Shown piece by piece: positions 53,396 through 64,000 of a stretch of DNA of 64,000 nt (position 1 is the stretch's first letter; every line of letters begins with the position of its first letter). The translations under genes and the position numbers were made by a program. This stretch comes from Paramacrobiotus metropolitanus (taxonomy: Eukaryota > Tardigrada > Eutardigrada > Parachela > Macrobiotidae). The notes beneath the pieces were generated by a model. That model searched no databases, was not told where the DNA came from, and saw only the letters and a program-made list of their open reading frames with translations. The stretch covers positions 558,001 to 622,000 of the forward strand of contig NW_026570275.1 of the NCBI RefSeq assembly GCF_019649055.1, written 5' to 3'.

Positions 53396-55120
53396 CCTTC
53401 GACCGAGCTTGGTTATAACAGGGACGACGCACACAAGTTCGGTATCCTGAGAGAATAGGTTTTCACAATATGGAGACCATGAAAGCACCAACGACAGTAT
53501 TTAGCATGTTATTACTTTACGGAAGAGTACAGATACGTCACAGTATGAAAGAGCCGAGTTATCATTTTCTTGCCATAATTCGGCATTTTTCTGCACATGT
53601 TTGGTTTTCTCGTATTGGACATACGATTTCGTTACACATTAAAGGCGACGCATAATCTATCACGTTAGAAGCTACTGTGATGCTCTGAGCCGTGTCCAAA
53701 ATGCCTGGTAACGAATTATGAAGATTGTTATCCGTCACATTCTGTGGTTTGCAGTATACGCTTGAAAGCGAGATTATTTTGTGTTGAAAAATTTCCGTTT
53801 TTGTAACTTGTAAATCATTTGTCTTGTGACCTAATCACTAAAACTGAACATGTTCCCGTCGAAGGCGCTCGAAGCGAAAGACTATGCGGTTTACATTGAT
53901 TCAAAGTCATAACGGACCAAAATCCAGAGACACACGAACACGCAGAGTTCCTCCATTTCGACTTTGTAATATACCCGCGCCCAAAAACGAAAAATTTTAT
54001 TACGAATTAAGCTGCTTTGCAGAACTATGACGAACAGGAGGAATGAATTCTTCCATGTAATACACCTGACACTGTGCGAATTTCGTTAATTTTTATTTTC
54101 AGGTTTGTCCAAAAAGTTTAAGTTTTCACATCAGTATTTCACCGCAAATAACGACAAAAGAGTATTTTTTGTGATCGATGCCGAATGCTGGTAAGAAATC
54201 CAAAGAGCACCAGAGCTTATTGCTCAGATTCCACTCTATGTGATACAACAGTTTCTCATGGTTTTGGAACAAGCTGAATAATTTCGAAATTTACAAATTT
54301 GACTCCACCATAAAACAGGTTTTGAAGGGTGCTAGATTCTAATCAATGATGAAATCACCAAAATCAATATTAGTTTAATTTTATACATCTTTCAGCATCT
54401 TCTCGGCTCACACAGTCGTAACACTTGGATTGTACACAGCCTTGGAGACAGTGAGAGTGATTCAGACTGCTAGGAAATGGGCGCCACCGCCCAGGTTGGC
54501 GGTGGTTGCCGCACCGATTCTCCGGTCTTTTTTGGATTTTTCGAATTTTGACCGTACATAAAATGTACGGTCTTCACTCTGTTTGATTTGCCTTCTCCCA
54601 GCCAAGAATATCTTGACTGGTCGATTGTGTTTTCCTTTGCTCCCATCTGGGCTTCGTTATCTTCCTGCGGATGATTTAAAATTGTCGGGCGATTGGGCCT
54701 TTATTAAAATTTCATTTTAACAAACGATCTGTTTGGCAGCCGTCTCATTTCGTTCGCACTTCTGTGCAAAGCACGTAGCGTGTTTTCACTGTGGAAATAA
54801 GCGGGTTCGATCTCCGCTTCCCTGTACAGTTTGATTTCCTTACGGGCAAGCAGGCTTTTAGCCCTGTAAGCCACATTTAGCCGATTGTCCGTTCTCTGAA
54901 CTGAGCGCATCGTCAACCGTGCGCAGCGCTTAAAGAAAAAGTAAATGGCTCTCTAAGAGCATAGAAGGTTCGGAACCGCTTTCAATTAATGCCATTATAG
55001 TTTATCTTTAAGTGCGTCAATTGCAAGTGTCGCTTTGTAAGGACCACTTTACGTCGTTTGCGGCCCTTAATATCCGATCTTTGCTGTTGTTTTAGCTTAC
55101 CACTGACATGTTCTACAGCC
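53396..55120. other. Right flank, non-coding, hairpin cluster
   Basis: No supported gene. Perfect or nearly perfect hairpins lie at 54484-54505 (8 bp), 54550-54572 (10 bp, 3-nt loop) and 54598-54620 (9 of 10 bp). A minus-strand frame at 54916-54704 is not recognised; it might belong to the decayed Polinton to its right. Confidence 0.4.
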
Positions 55121-55129
55121 TTGTCAATT

Positions 55130-55390
55130 GCCGACCCGACACGACAGCTTTATGGGCCATATTTTTAATATGTGGCTAAGCTTTTGTTATTAAATTACTT
55201 GAAGGGGGTGCGGCTTCGCTGAAAACTTTTTTAGCAAAACCGATAACTTTCCCCCAAAACCCAGCGCCGGTCATGGGGGCGCCGCGGTACACCGGCATGC
55301 CAAACCGATGTTGTCGGCTAAAGGCTTGCAAATAACGATTCTCATCAAACTTGAGCTCTTGAAGAACCAGTTCTCAGCGTTTCTTGGGTC
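55130..55390 (-). pseudogene. Remnant of a Polinton-type small minor-capsid/protein VI-like gene
   Basis: On the minus strand, about 55330-55180, the translation contains GMPVYRGAPMTGAGFWGKVIGFAKKVF and then PHIKNMAHKAV after a stop. From memory, a 'PVYRG..G.G' motif with a following amphipathic helix is typical of the small protein encoded next to the F54H12.2-like gene in Polinton/Maverick-related elements. Several stops are present. Confidence 0.4.
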
Positions 55391-56018
55391 GAAAATGTAA
55401 CTTTCTTATCGTGGTACCGGGATGAAATGAAACTTCCGTCACTAATTCTTCAGCGAGTTTTACTTCGATGGTCTCGTATGTGTGTTTGTTAAGTGGCACA
55501 TAATGCGGAGTTCCGTAAATTATTGTAGTCACGGTGTAGGAACTGGCAACCCTGGTAATTGTGCGTCCCAGCGGTACCATTGCATCGCCGACAAACTTGT
55601 GCTCAATAATGTCGCGATAAACGTGAGCGATACGACTCTACGTGCCCGGTAGTAACTGGTAAGTCTGACCGCCGGCACTCTTGCAATAGTCCCAGCGCCC
55701 TCGTGTACTCTGATCCAAGAAACGTGAGCGAAGTATCGGGATTTACCACCAGCTGTGTGGAGCAAACAGTCACGTCAGTGTGTCCACAAAGATGGTGTCC
55801 TTATCACGCACTAGAAAAATTGTTTTCCGAATTAGTTGATTCTCGTCAATGTAGGACTCCTTGTTTAGATACCCACTGTGAGTCGGTGTAGTCGTGGTTT
55901 TAACAAGCTCTGTCAAACCCTCAGTAAACCTGGGATGCATCGGTGGTAAAATAATTTCGGAAAGACCCACTTCCCAGTTTTCATCAAGATCGATAAGATT
56001 GACAGTTTGATGGCACAA
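55374..56018 (-). pseudogene. Remnant of Polinton F54H12.2-like (penton-type) gene
   Basis: Minus-strand pieces read NLIDLDENWEVGLSEIILPP (56018 onward) and, after frame breaks, YVPLNKHTYETIEVKLAEE and TIRKLHFR (to 55374). This matches my recall of the N- and C-terminal motifs of the transposon-derived F54H12.2 family, proposed as a capsid component of Polintons. At least one stop and one frame change separate the pieces. Confidence 0.6.
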
Positions 56019-56049
56019 AAATCTCCATCAGTTTTCTTAGGTCCCAGGT

Positions 56050-56950
56050 CTTCTAATGCGTAAATGTAATTAATCTGTCGTTTCTTAACTTGTACAATTT
56101 AAAAAATTTCTCCAGTGCAGTTAGTCTCCTATCCATTCTCGAACGTTTGCTTGCGTTTTGCTGCACGCACATGATCTCCTTCTTGAAAAATAGGGTTTTT
56201 TGCCTGTGGATCGCCTATCATATCTTGGCGTATGATGCGTGGTTCATCCACATCCATTTGACAAGGGGCAAATCCTGTATTAGAGCGAACAGAATTATTA
56301 TACGATTATAAAATCTTAGGTAAAATATCGAAGTACTTGTAAGTATTATTCTCTGTCATGTATACGTATAAACGATCCTTAAATGTTCGGTTAAATCGCT
56401 CTACCATGGCACATTTGACATCGGCGTTTCTTTGTTGTAAAAAATCTGATGTTGTGATCAGATAAAAAATTTTTTCAGGGGTTATTCACAAATTCTTTAC
56501 CGTTATCGCTTTGGCAGTACAGTTGCCGATCGGATTCTTCATAAATATTAGGCAGAGCTCAAATAATTTCTTCGGGTTTCTTCGATTTGACTGGCTCAGC
56601 CCAGCCGTAGCGGGAAAAACAATCGACCCAAGTTAGTAAATACTTAACGTCCTTATTGTCAGTCGCAAATTTTGCATATCTGCCAAGTCAATGTATTGTT
56701 GGTCACCGATATTAAATGATAAAATCTTTCGACGTTTAAATCTTGACTGAAAAGGTCTTTACTCTGCAAATCCTTTTCCACTTGCTGGCGAGATAATCCA
56801 TGACTTTGCGCTTCCCTGTATAAACGTTCGACGCCTCCTAGACTACCAGGAGTCCTTCAATCTTAACACTTAGATTCGTTTTTATCACGCGTTCGACCTT
56901 TTTGGCAAATCCTCTCCTCTGCCGCATTGTTAGTTTCGTTCCAATTCGTC
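56050..56950 (-). pseudogene. Remnant of Polinton/Maverick integrase
   Basis: The minus-strand translation around 56420-56100 gives DVKCAMVERFNRTFKDRLY, then NTYKYFDILPKIL and SYNNSVRS after one stop, and FQEGDHVR. Further upstream are LYCQSDNGKEF and AGLSQSKKPEEII. These are the second Asp and Glu regions of the retroviral-type integrase of Polintons (F54H12.3 family). It lies directly before the F54H12.2-like remnant on the same strand, as expected. It contains several stops and frameshifts. Confidence 0.7.
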
Positions 56951-58320
56951 CATTAAACGATCAGTGGGAAATATATATTATCAAAAAAATTTCGAGCCGT
57001 ACTTTGGGCGTAGGGCTGGCATGCCCGCTGCTTTAATCTTCACGGCGCTCCACATGCTCTTAAAAGCAACGAAAAACTTAGCCATAAATGTGAGATCCTG
57101 AGCCTCCCCGTCTGCAATACAGCCGACGGGCAAAACGCTACCAGCGTGGGCTGGTTTGGATTAGAAAACCCGCTGAAAACTCATGCAGCGGGTGGCATAT
57201 CTGAATTTATCGAATCATTCTTTGCGATCACTGCTAACGGTACACGCAACGCTTGTCACTGTCCCGATAAATGTCAGGATTACGTCAATGACAGCAGATA
57301 AGAAATCTGTGTAGTTTCGTTGTCCTCCTTCTTTTTTTGGCGTTGAACAATTAGGTATGAGACTTACCGCCGTATAGCCGTATTTCTTCAGAATTGCGCG
57401 AGGATACTTTTGACGAAGGACATACCCCACAGTATTTGATAGGACTATTCCGTAGAAAAGATAAACATACGCAAATCATTATTGCGCGACTGTTATTGCT
57501 CAGTAAAAATATTACCTTAAACTACTTTCCCGTGTAGTAGTGTATTGACGACTTGACCTCACAAGGGCGGTAATATCCAAGTTTCGAAGGATGCTGCGGC
57601 ATTGCAATTTTCCAAAACGCTGTGTTTCAACTAACTTCTTTTGGCACAATTTTGTTTGTTGGTTACATATGTGATCCCACGCTGGCCACTCAGCCGAAAG
57701 ATAAGATACAGGAAAAGTCACAGTAAAGACTCACGATGGATGACCTAATCGACAACTGTTTAAGGTATCGAGGTAAAGCTAGAGGAATATTCAATGCGCA
57801 GTATTGGGATCATTCAATGCGCAACTTAGGTACGCTTGATAGCGCCGCAGGATCCTGAAAATTATCGAAATTTTGCGGTCTATAAATACAAATCACTTGG
57901 GCTCGCCTTTCATTTGATTGAATTTACAATAGCATTATCATGAGTTACATCGGGCGGCTGTTAACCCTCACTCATTTGTGAGCCAACTCGGCAAAGTTGA
58001 TTTTGCAATACTGCAACAGTTTCTTAAATACTCGGGCTGTAACTTAATCTGTCCTGAGTTCGCTGAGCTCTCCTCGGAAATCCCGGCTTGGAAACCATAG
58101 ACGCCGCCGCTAATTAGCCTCAGAGGAAACCTGCTGCAGATTCTTCCAACAGTTTTACCTTAAGGATGAGGAACTTCCAAAAAAACTGTTGTCTTAGTTA
58201 GACAGTTCAAATTCTCTATAGGATATATCGAGCGCTGGGACTTGGATGTTTTGGCCGGTAGTCTTGGATGCGCGGACAAACGCCAGCTTGTCGCAACACA
58301 TACACTACTGTATACTGCGA
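56951..58320. other. Right flank, non-coding
   Basis: No gene is supported. Three successive hairpins lie at 57106-57193, the last a perfect 7-bp CCCGCTG/CAGCGGG pair. A CAACAGTTTT..AAAACTGTTG inverted repeat lies near 58148-58195. Confidence 0.4.
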
Positions 58321-58329
58321 CAGTGCCGC

Positions 58330-58530
58330 TGTGTAAGTGGCTGTTGTCTGTTCCCTATCTCCGTGTTTGCTGTTTTTGTCGTGTTTTTCTCCATCTAGTA
58401 GATTCTAATTCTGGTAGATTCTTCAGTTGCTAGATTTCGTCGTCTGAGCTGCTTTTTCCTTTTTGCCCCGCAGCAATGTGCTGCTGTGGCCTTTTATGTG
58501 TTGTGTGTGAGAGAGAGATAAAGTGTGCAG
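58330..58530 (+). repeat. Dispersed hairpin-rich repeat, copy a
   Basis: About 200 bp resemble 61985-62150: shared words TGGTAGATTCTTCAGTTGCTA, CGTCGTCTGAG, CCCCGCAGCA and ATAAAGTGTGCAGT, in the same order. The family is unknown. Confidence 0.55.
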
Positions 58531-61500
58531 TGTTGGCGTTCAGTTTCCGTTTCTGTTCGCCCACAGGGGTGAACTAGCCGTTCATCCCCTGTCAAAGTAT
58601 TATATACTATTACAATCCAGTTTAAATGTAATAATAGTTTTAGGGGCCACTAGATTAGCTGTGGACCATTTCATTTTATTGCCAACCAACGAGATAAAAT
58701 CTCTTTCGGCATACCTTCTCATCAGCGTCGGCGCAAAATCACAAAATTAAATAATTTTGTATTTCCTAATGACTCGCAAACACCATTTTCTATCCAACTG
58801 CATTCAAATTAGGAAAATCATTACTAAAATTTTGAAAATTTAATTTCGGAGCGGTACCATCTCCCGCAGTCCAAAATTAAGACGGCGAAACCGGCCGCCT
58901 CTGGGTATGCAACAAAGAACAGCATATTACGGTGGGCTCTTTTGAACAGAGGGACGGCAAATTTATAGTTCCAGTTCTATCAATAGGCCGTACAGTGCTT
59001 TTTCGAAAATTGTTTCTGCAAGAAAACTAGGGAAAATAAATGGCGCTTGACGAAGGACATCATGACATGACGAATGACATATATTGAAAATACTTTACTA
59101 TATTGAAATTAGCCAATTATTGCAGACAGCAGCCATAACGTTGTAAATTGTAATTCATTTACTTGATGACACCGCCAAAGAAAAATGCCGCTATTTCCGC
59201 TATGTTGAAGGTAGGATGCGACACTAGCATCTCCAAGAGGCTGCACATTTCTTACCTGACAATCTATGCCGCAACCACGCATTTGTTATAAACCTGTAGA
59301 AGCTAAACTTAAAACTATAGCAATAAATCACTGATGACTATGCAGAACTGCACACGGCACCATTCAACGCAAAAGCGAGGTATAATTAGAAACCAAAATG
59401 AACTACAACCGTTCGTCAGCGAAAGAACCTGAATAGATATGCGGTGATGCACACAGTCACTTGATTGTTGCAACGATATCACTTCTTGCCTAAAGAAGCA
59501 TACACAAAAACGAATCGCGGATGCTATTACGTCCTTCCGGCAACTTTGTACAAGGAAACGAAGCAGGATTTACATTCACGCAAAGCACAGTGGCGAGAAT
59601 GCATGTATATACTAGGTGACACATGCACCGTGATATCGGAGGTAATTCAATTCAGCAAGCGACCACGTCGAAGATATAAAAGGAAATAAGTGTAGCTAAT
59701 TTTTGGCTGTCAAGTACCGATTATTTCAGCCGATTTTATTTCTTTTTTCGGTTTCGTCGCGCCGTTGCCGAAATTAAAAATTAGTCAAAGGATGGACATG
59801 TTTATTGGCGTTGCATTACAATGAAATTAATATGAAGAGCACCTTAAATATTTACTAAAACTTGAACGAAGTAAACGAACATTACCAGAATGCAGATAAT
59901 TAAAGGCAGATAGAGTAATATCAAGAACATTTCCAAATAAACTTGTGGAGGCTTTCTAACCTGATGCGTGTGCCACTTAAATTAAAAACTTCGGGATTTT
60001 GGATCCATATTTTTTTGCGAAATGATTGCTCTTTGTGCAGCAATTTATAAGCGCCCGCTTTCTTTAGACCGGGCGCTTTTATGGCTTTGAAGAGTTTTTT
60101 TGTGTCACATTCAAGAAAAATTCGCAACAGCGACTGTCAAGAGGGAAATTCGTGGCTGAAGCGCAAGTTGCATGTGCGCGATGTACGGTGTCACGAGCGG
60201 CAGTTGAAGCAATTTGTTCGGGAGTGTTATGTTGGCATCAGTTGCTAATGGAAGCCGCATGCGTGCTGCCGGTGCCGGTAAGCCGGATTTGCGCGTGTGT
60301 GGTGGCGTGTGCCAGCCAGACGCCGAAATGGGAAGACGCCAGTCGCGTGGATCACTGATTCCCACCATTCCTAGCTTACCTAATTCACAGCTGCTTAAGC
60401 GTTGTCATGTTTGCATGTTCTTGATGAGAACTGTTACAACGGTGCACATATGGAATGTGGCGATGCTTGTTTTTGTAGGCTATCATAGTGCGCGTTTACT
60501 GTACGCTGTATGTGTTAGTCTACGAGTATGTTCGTTCAGCCGAGTGGAAGGATACGTGATTCCTGTCGGCCATATTTAATCGCTTGTTAATGCTTTACAC
60601 ATTATCATTACGATCATTCCATTACACCGAATCTGGAGTTCAGTCTGTTGTCTGTTAATCATTAAAATGTTAACAACCAGTTATTGCGCATTGTACGATT
60701 ACGAGTCTATCACTATGCTCCTCCGATTCAATCAACCACTCTTTAAACATTTCGAATACATTTCGAATAAGTATTGCAGAAAATTTGGATTTCAGGAGAC
60801 GCATTGAACCCGAGAACACCGCATACCAAAAATTATTTTGAGGAACAAAGTGGAGAGGAGAAAATGAAACAAGAAGCTGCACTGGAAGCGTTTTCATGTG
60901 CGGATAGCCAACTTGCTATGACAGCCACTAACAGTACTCGATAAAAGCTTTTTGAATCCTGTCACACGCTTGGCATCCGCACGCTTTTGAATTCGTTTCG
61001 TTCTCGCCTATATAGCCTTCTAGCCTATATAGCATTCCAGCCGTTTCTTCCAGACTCAACACTTGCTTCCTTCCCGCCCACCGAATGTGGAGAGAGGGCT
61101 GAAGTTGCGGAGAAATTTACCGCTCCGCAAAATGTAGGCCAAAGTTCGGTCAGATCCGCGCACGTGCAACGGCATTCTGCACGCGGTTCTGGACCTTATG
61201 CCAGCACACTGCTACCTTTGGGTATCATCGGTCTACTGCTGCGGCAAGGCGGATGGGTTTACACAATTCGCGATTCCCGTTCGCTGTTTACAATGCTCTT
61301 CAAGGCAGAGAGCTATCATTTCATCCGCTGCACTCGCTATCCCAAGGACGCTGCCGACCAGGCAATGAGTCCTAAAGTTTTTACCCCAGTAATTTCGCTA
61401 AAAATTGCCTTCTCTGAAGAGGTGCCTCTGTTCAGCAGAGTACGGTCGAAATTAACTGAGACGTGTACAAGCTAAACGCCATTTCCAAACGAACTCAAGA

Positions 61501-61984
61501 CACAAGTAAAAGAACAATTAGAATAATTCTCTTATTATCTATAAAACAGTCACGTAGCTTCTACAAAGGAGAAAAGCCATAATGTGGAAACGAGAACTGT
61601 TCTGATGTCTGAATCTCCTCATAAGTCAGGCTAATCTTCCAGTATTTGTTGATTTGTTAGACATACTGCATGCAGAAAATTCTTTCTGCGTACTGACCAC
61701 ACAAAATTCCGACGAGCGAAAAGTTTTGCCGGCGTTCTAACATCGGCCAGTCAGTTCGCCCAAAATATGCACGGGACGTTATATGGGAAGGATATCCGAA
61801 ATACTCATTCCTTTCTGTGGAAGAAGCTAATTTATTGCAATCTACATTTTGAATTTAAAAAATAAGGCTTTAGCGTAGTTATCGCACACTTCGCGGTCGT
61901 TTAAGCGCAGTAAGACCCAATACGGATGTGAGGAGGAGTGGCCTCCCCGTACGCCCGCACTGGTGCGGGTGCTAAGTTGTTTGC
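58531..61984. other. Right flank, mostly non-coding
   Basis: I find no gene that I can support. A perfect 9-bp hairpin, AAGCGCCCG/CGGGCGCTT, lies at 60049-60078 and is followed by a T-rich stretch. A GC-richer island spans about 60130-60350. A 162-codon frame at 60987-61475 has no recognisable motif and contains a TTGCGGAG/CTCCGCAA hairpin, so I do not call it a gene. A CCCGCAC/GTGCGGG hairpin lies near 61954. Confidence 0.35.
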
Positions 61985-62150
61985 TGTATTTTGATAGCAT
62001 TTTTCTTGATCTACCAGATATTCAATCTGGTAGATTCTTCAGTTGCTATCCATCGTCGTCTGAGTAACTTGCTGTACTTTTAGCCCCGCAGCATTCTGCT
62101 GCGGGAGCATCTGTAGTATCATGTAAATGGGATATAAAGTGTGCAGTTGA
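61985..62150 (+). repeat. Dispersed hairpin-rich repeat, copy b
   Basis: Direct-orientation relative of copy a (58330-58530). Here the hairpins are perfect: CTACCAGAT/ATCTGGTAG (9 bp) and CCCGCAGCA/TGCTGCGGG (9 bp, 3-nt loop). Confidence 0.55.
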
Positions 62151-63789
62151 TTGTCGGGTGTCTTGCGTTTCCGCATAACTCGTATTATACAACACTGCTC
62201 ACTCTGCAGGATAGATTCCGTTTCTGTCTCTGTCCGTGGATTCTTCCTAGACCCACCATCATACGGAGAATTCCGGTAATGCTTTCGTACGATTTATCTG
62301 TAGCACGCTACTGTCGATACTGAGCGCAATTTAAATTAAAGAACCTACGGAAGCGAAGACGAAAGATTCCAATTTCGATTTAACAGCGGCCGCTGAAATT
62401 GATTCTTGGCGAATATTGAGAGTTGGCTGTTGCTCAGCACAGTCCAGCTTTCGCCTAAAAGCGGCACGGATTTGGCCTTTTAGTGAGTCAGTACTAGACC
62501 AAATCCGTGTCCGCTGTTTTACTCCTTACTTAAGATGATGCTGACGCTTCTTCAACCGTCTTAAGAACATCCGCCTGTACAAATACTTTTCAGGCTATAT
62601 AAATTTAAAGCGCTGCGAAAGCGCGTGGTAAGCGTGAATTCTCTAAGTAACTCCACTCGATAACGCGTACAGTTTTCATAGTTTGCACCGTGTGCAGTTT
62701 TCTTAGCTTTCTTTAAGTTTAGTTCAGACACCTGCTGGAAATTTTTATGTGACAAGAACGCTAATTTTATGGTAATTAAGGTACATATTAACATAGCTTC
62801 TAAACTTCTGCGCTTCATTCATCAAGTTCACTTTGTGCACTTCATTTATCCGTAAAATCCAGTTGCACCAGATCGATACGGAAAAATAATACACGTTACT
62901 CGATGTCGTTCTGCTCATTCAGCTCACGGCGGGAGAAGGCGTCGGCCGGGTTTGGGAGTGATACAATTTTTCGCACAGTTTTTCACCACAATTGTTTTAA
63001 TGTTTGCTGTTTTTTTAATTTTTTTAATGTTTTAATGTTTACTATATTACACTGCTTTTGAAATGAGTGGATGTACGTCAACGCGCCCAGCCAAAGCAAA
63101 TTGATGGTGTTTTACGAATTTAGCGCGAATGCGGGGCGGACTGCTATTCCGAAAGTGAGCGGAAGGCTTGCTTCTAGTGAATTCTTTCATTCAAGCGCTC
63201 GATTTCTTTCCAATCGACCGCGCGTGGGTTTCAGTTGTAAGTACAAAGCATTTCAAAATTTATTGACTCATTTTCGCCCTATAAATAAATTCCAGATGGA
63301 AAAAGTGAAGAGCGTTTTGGTGTATGTGACCTACTCCAGGTGGTTATGAATAGTTCACTAAAATTCCATTGGATTCCCTTGAGCGTTTGGAAGTTTTCAG
63401 ATACCTGGGTATCCGCTGCTTGAATGCTCAAAAGATATCTTTTAAGTGGGCGGATTTTTTAATAATGCCATCGTGGTGGTGCTGTTAAGGTAACATCACG
63501 ATGATGCATTATCCCTGGCAATGACTGCAATGACGCGCTATGATAGCTATTTATTATGATTCAACCAGCAATATTCGCCTGACGCAATACAACCACTAAC
63601 TGGACGCGATAAGCATGAACCTGTTCACGTGCTAGGATTGTGCCTTCAATTTCCATGCGCTAACGCTTGACGATTTTTTACGAAATCGAAAAATAATTAT
63701 CGCCAGTTTAGCTTAATGGTTGAATGGTCTGCTCATCGTTGCCGCACTGGAAAAACCCGTTGAACAATGAGGCGCACCAGCGGCGTCGG
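62151..63789. other. Right flank, non-coding
   Basis: No supported gene. A long hairpin lies at 62457-62530 (arms of about 19-21 nt with one bulge, around GCACGGATTTGG). Low-complexity T/A runs lie at 63000-63060. Confidence 0.35.
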
Positions 63790-64000
63790 CTACGCTTGAA
63801 ATGGACTCGGTCCAAAGCTAGCAGCCTTCTTTGCGTCAGCGGAGCGGGTCTTATGGGCGCCGGGCAAGAAATAGAAGTGCACCGGGCAGACCATCTCTGC
63901 TGAGTCGCCATAGCGGATGGTGACGTTCTTAATGGGCTGATGGAATATTTCGCGGGGAAGTGGGTCGCGCTTACCCAGTTGCGCTTGGTCACCACCAGCT
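63790..64000 (-). CDS. Partial coding sequence at the right edge, unknown product
   Basis: One minus-strand frame is open from the window edge to a TAG at 63790-63792, about 69 codons with no internal stop. It is GC-rich with protein-like composition (for example DPLPREIFHQPIKNV and CPVHFYFLPGAHKT). It could be the last exon of a host gene that continues beyond 64000. I do not recognise the family. No start codon is visible in the window. Confidence 0.45.
   Translation of the reverse strand, partial: AGGDQAQLGKRDPLPREIFHQPIKNVTIRYGDSAEMVCPVHFYFLPGAHKTRSADAKKAASFGPSPFQA

Noticed and set aside
60987-61475. 162-codon frame in the right flank
   Set aside because: No recognisable motif, contains repeated words and a hairpin, and has no second copy or splice evidence.
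1-64000. CRISPR arrays, bacterial operons or prophage features
   Set aside because: No regular short repeats with unique spacers and no prokaryotic gene organisation; introns and retroelements show a eukaryotic source.

Overview
The window is eukaryotic, most likely from an invertebrate animal. There are no bacterial operons. Coding stretches are interrupted by GT..AG introns, retroelement remnants are abundant, and the right flank holds a decayed Polinton/Maverick of the kind seen in nematode and other invertebrate genomes. I cannot name the species. No host gene is certain; the only host-like coding stretch is a GC-rich fragment at the right edge, on the minus strand.

Two giant LTR retrotransposons of the same Ty3/gypsy-type family fill about three quarters of the window. 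Both lie on the + strand, in direct orientation, 2.5 kb apart. Copy 1 spans 2243-25704 with two 570-bp LTRs. Copy 2 spans 28250-52498 with two 575-bp LTRs and a 4-bp GGGG target duplication. The LTRs of each copy differ from each other at only a few positions, so both insertions are young. The two copies belong to diverged subfamilies, so comparing them acts as a conservation test throughout this annotation.

Layout of the element, in order: LTR; tRNA-Lys-type primer binding site; a ~775-nt leader with eight hairpins carrying related pentaloops (mostly GCAAA); one continuous gag-pol frame of ~3,530 codons with no gag/pol frameshift; a nearly invariant ~290-bp spacer; four short sense genes (A, B, and the overlapping pair C/D); a poly(A) signal; an array of eight tRNA-like units with A box, B box and T-run terminator; a spliced antisense gene E; a ~600-bp divergent promoter interval; a spliced sense gene F; an RGG-rich gene G behind a TATA cluster; a short polypurine tract; LTR. 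In pol, the HHCC zinc-binding module of integrase occurs three times, and an exact copy of the 3' polypurine tract/U3 junction lies between protease and RT.

Neither copy looks autonomous now. Gag-pol carries two in-frame stops in copy 1 and six in copy 2, but no frame shift. Gene B is damaged in both. Gene A is broken by a stop in copy 2, gene E by two small deletions in copy 2, and gene F is 3'-truncated in copy 1. Genes A, C, D, E, F and G are each intact in at least one copy. Overall this looks like a complex retroelement with retrovirus-like accessory genes, both splicing directions and its own putative Pol III transcription units. I infer the functions of the accessory genes only loosely; none matches a family I recognise.

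Flanks: the left flank carries a non-LTR retrotransposon endonuclease remnant and short hairpins. The inter-element gap holds no firm gene. The right flank (52499-64000) holds a small palindromic element, a long foldback element, Polinton relics on the minus strand, a twice-occurring hairpin-rich repeat and the edge coding fragment.
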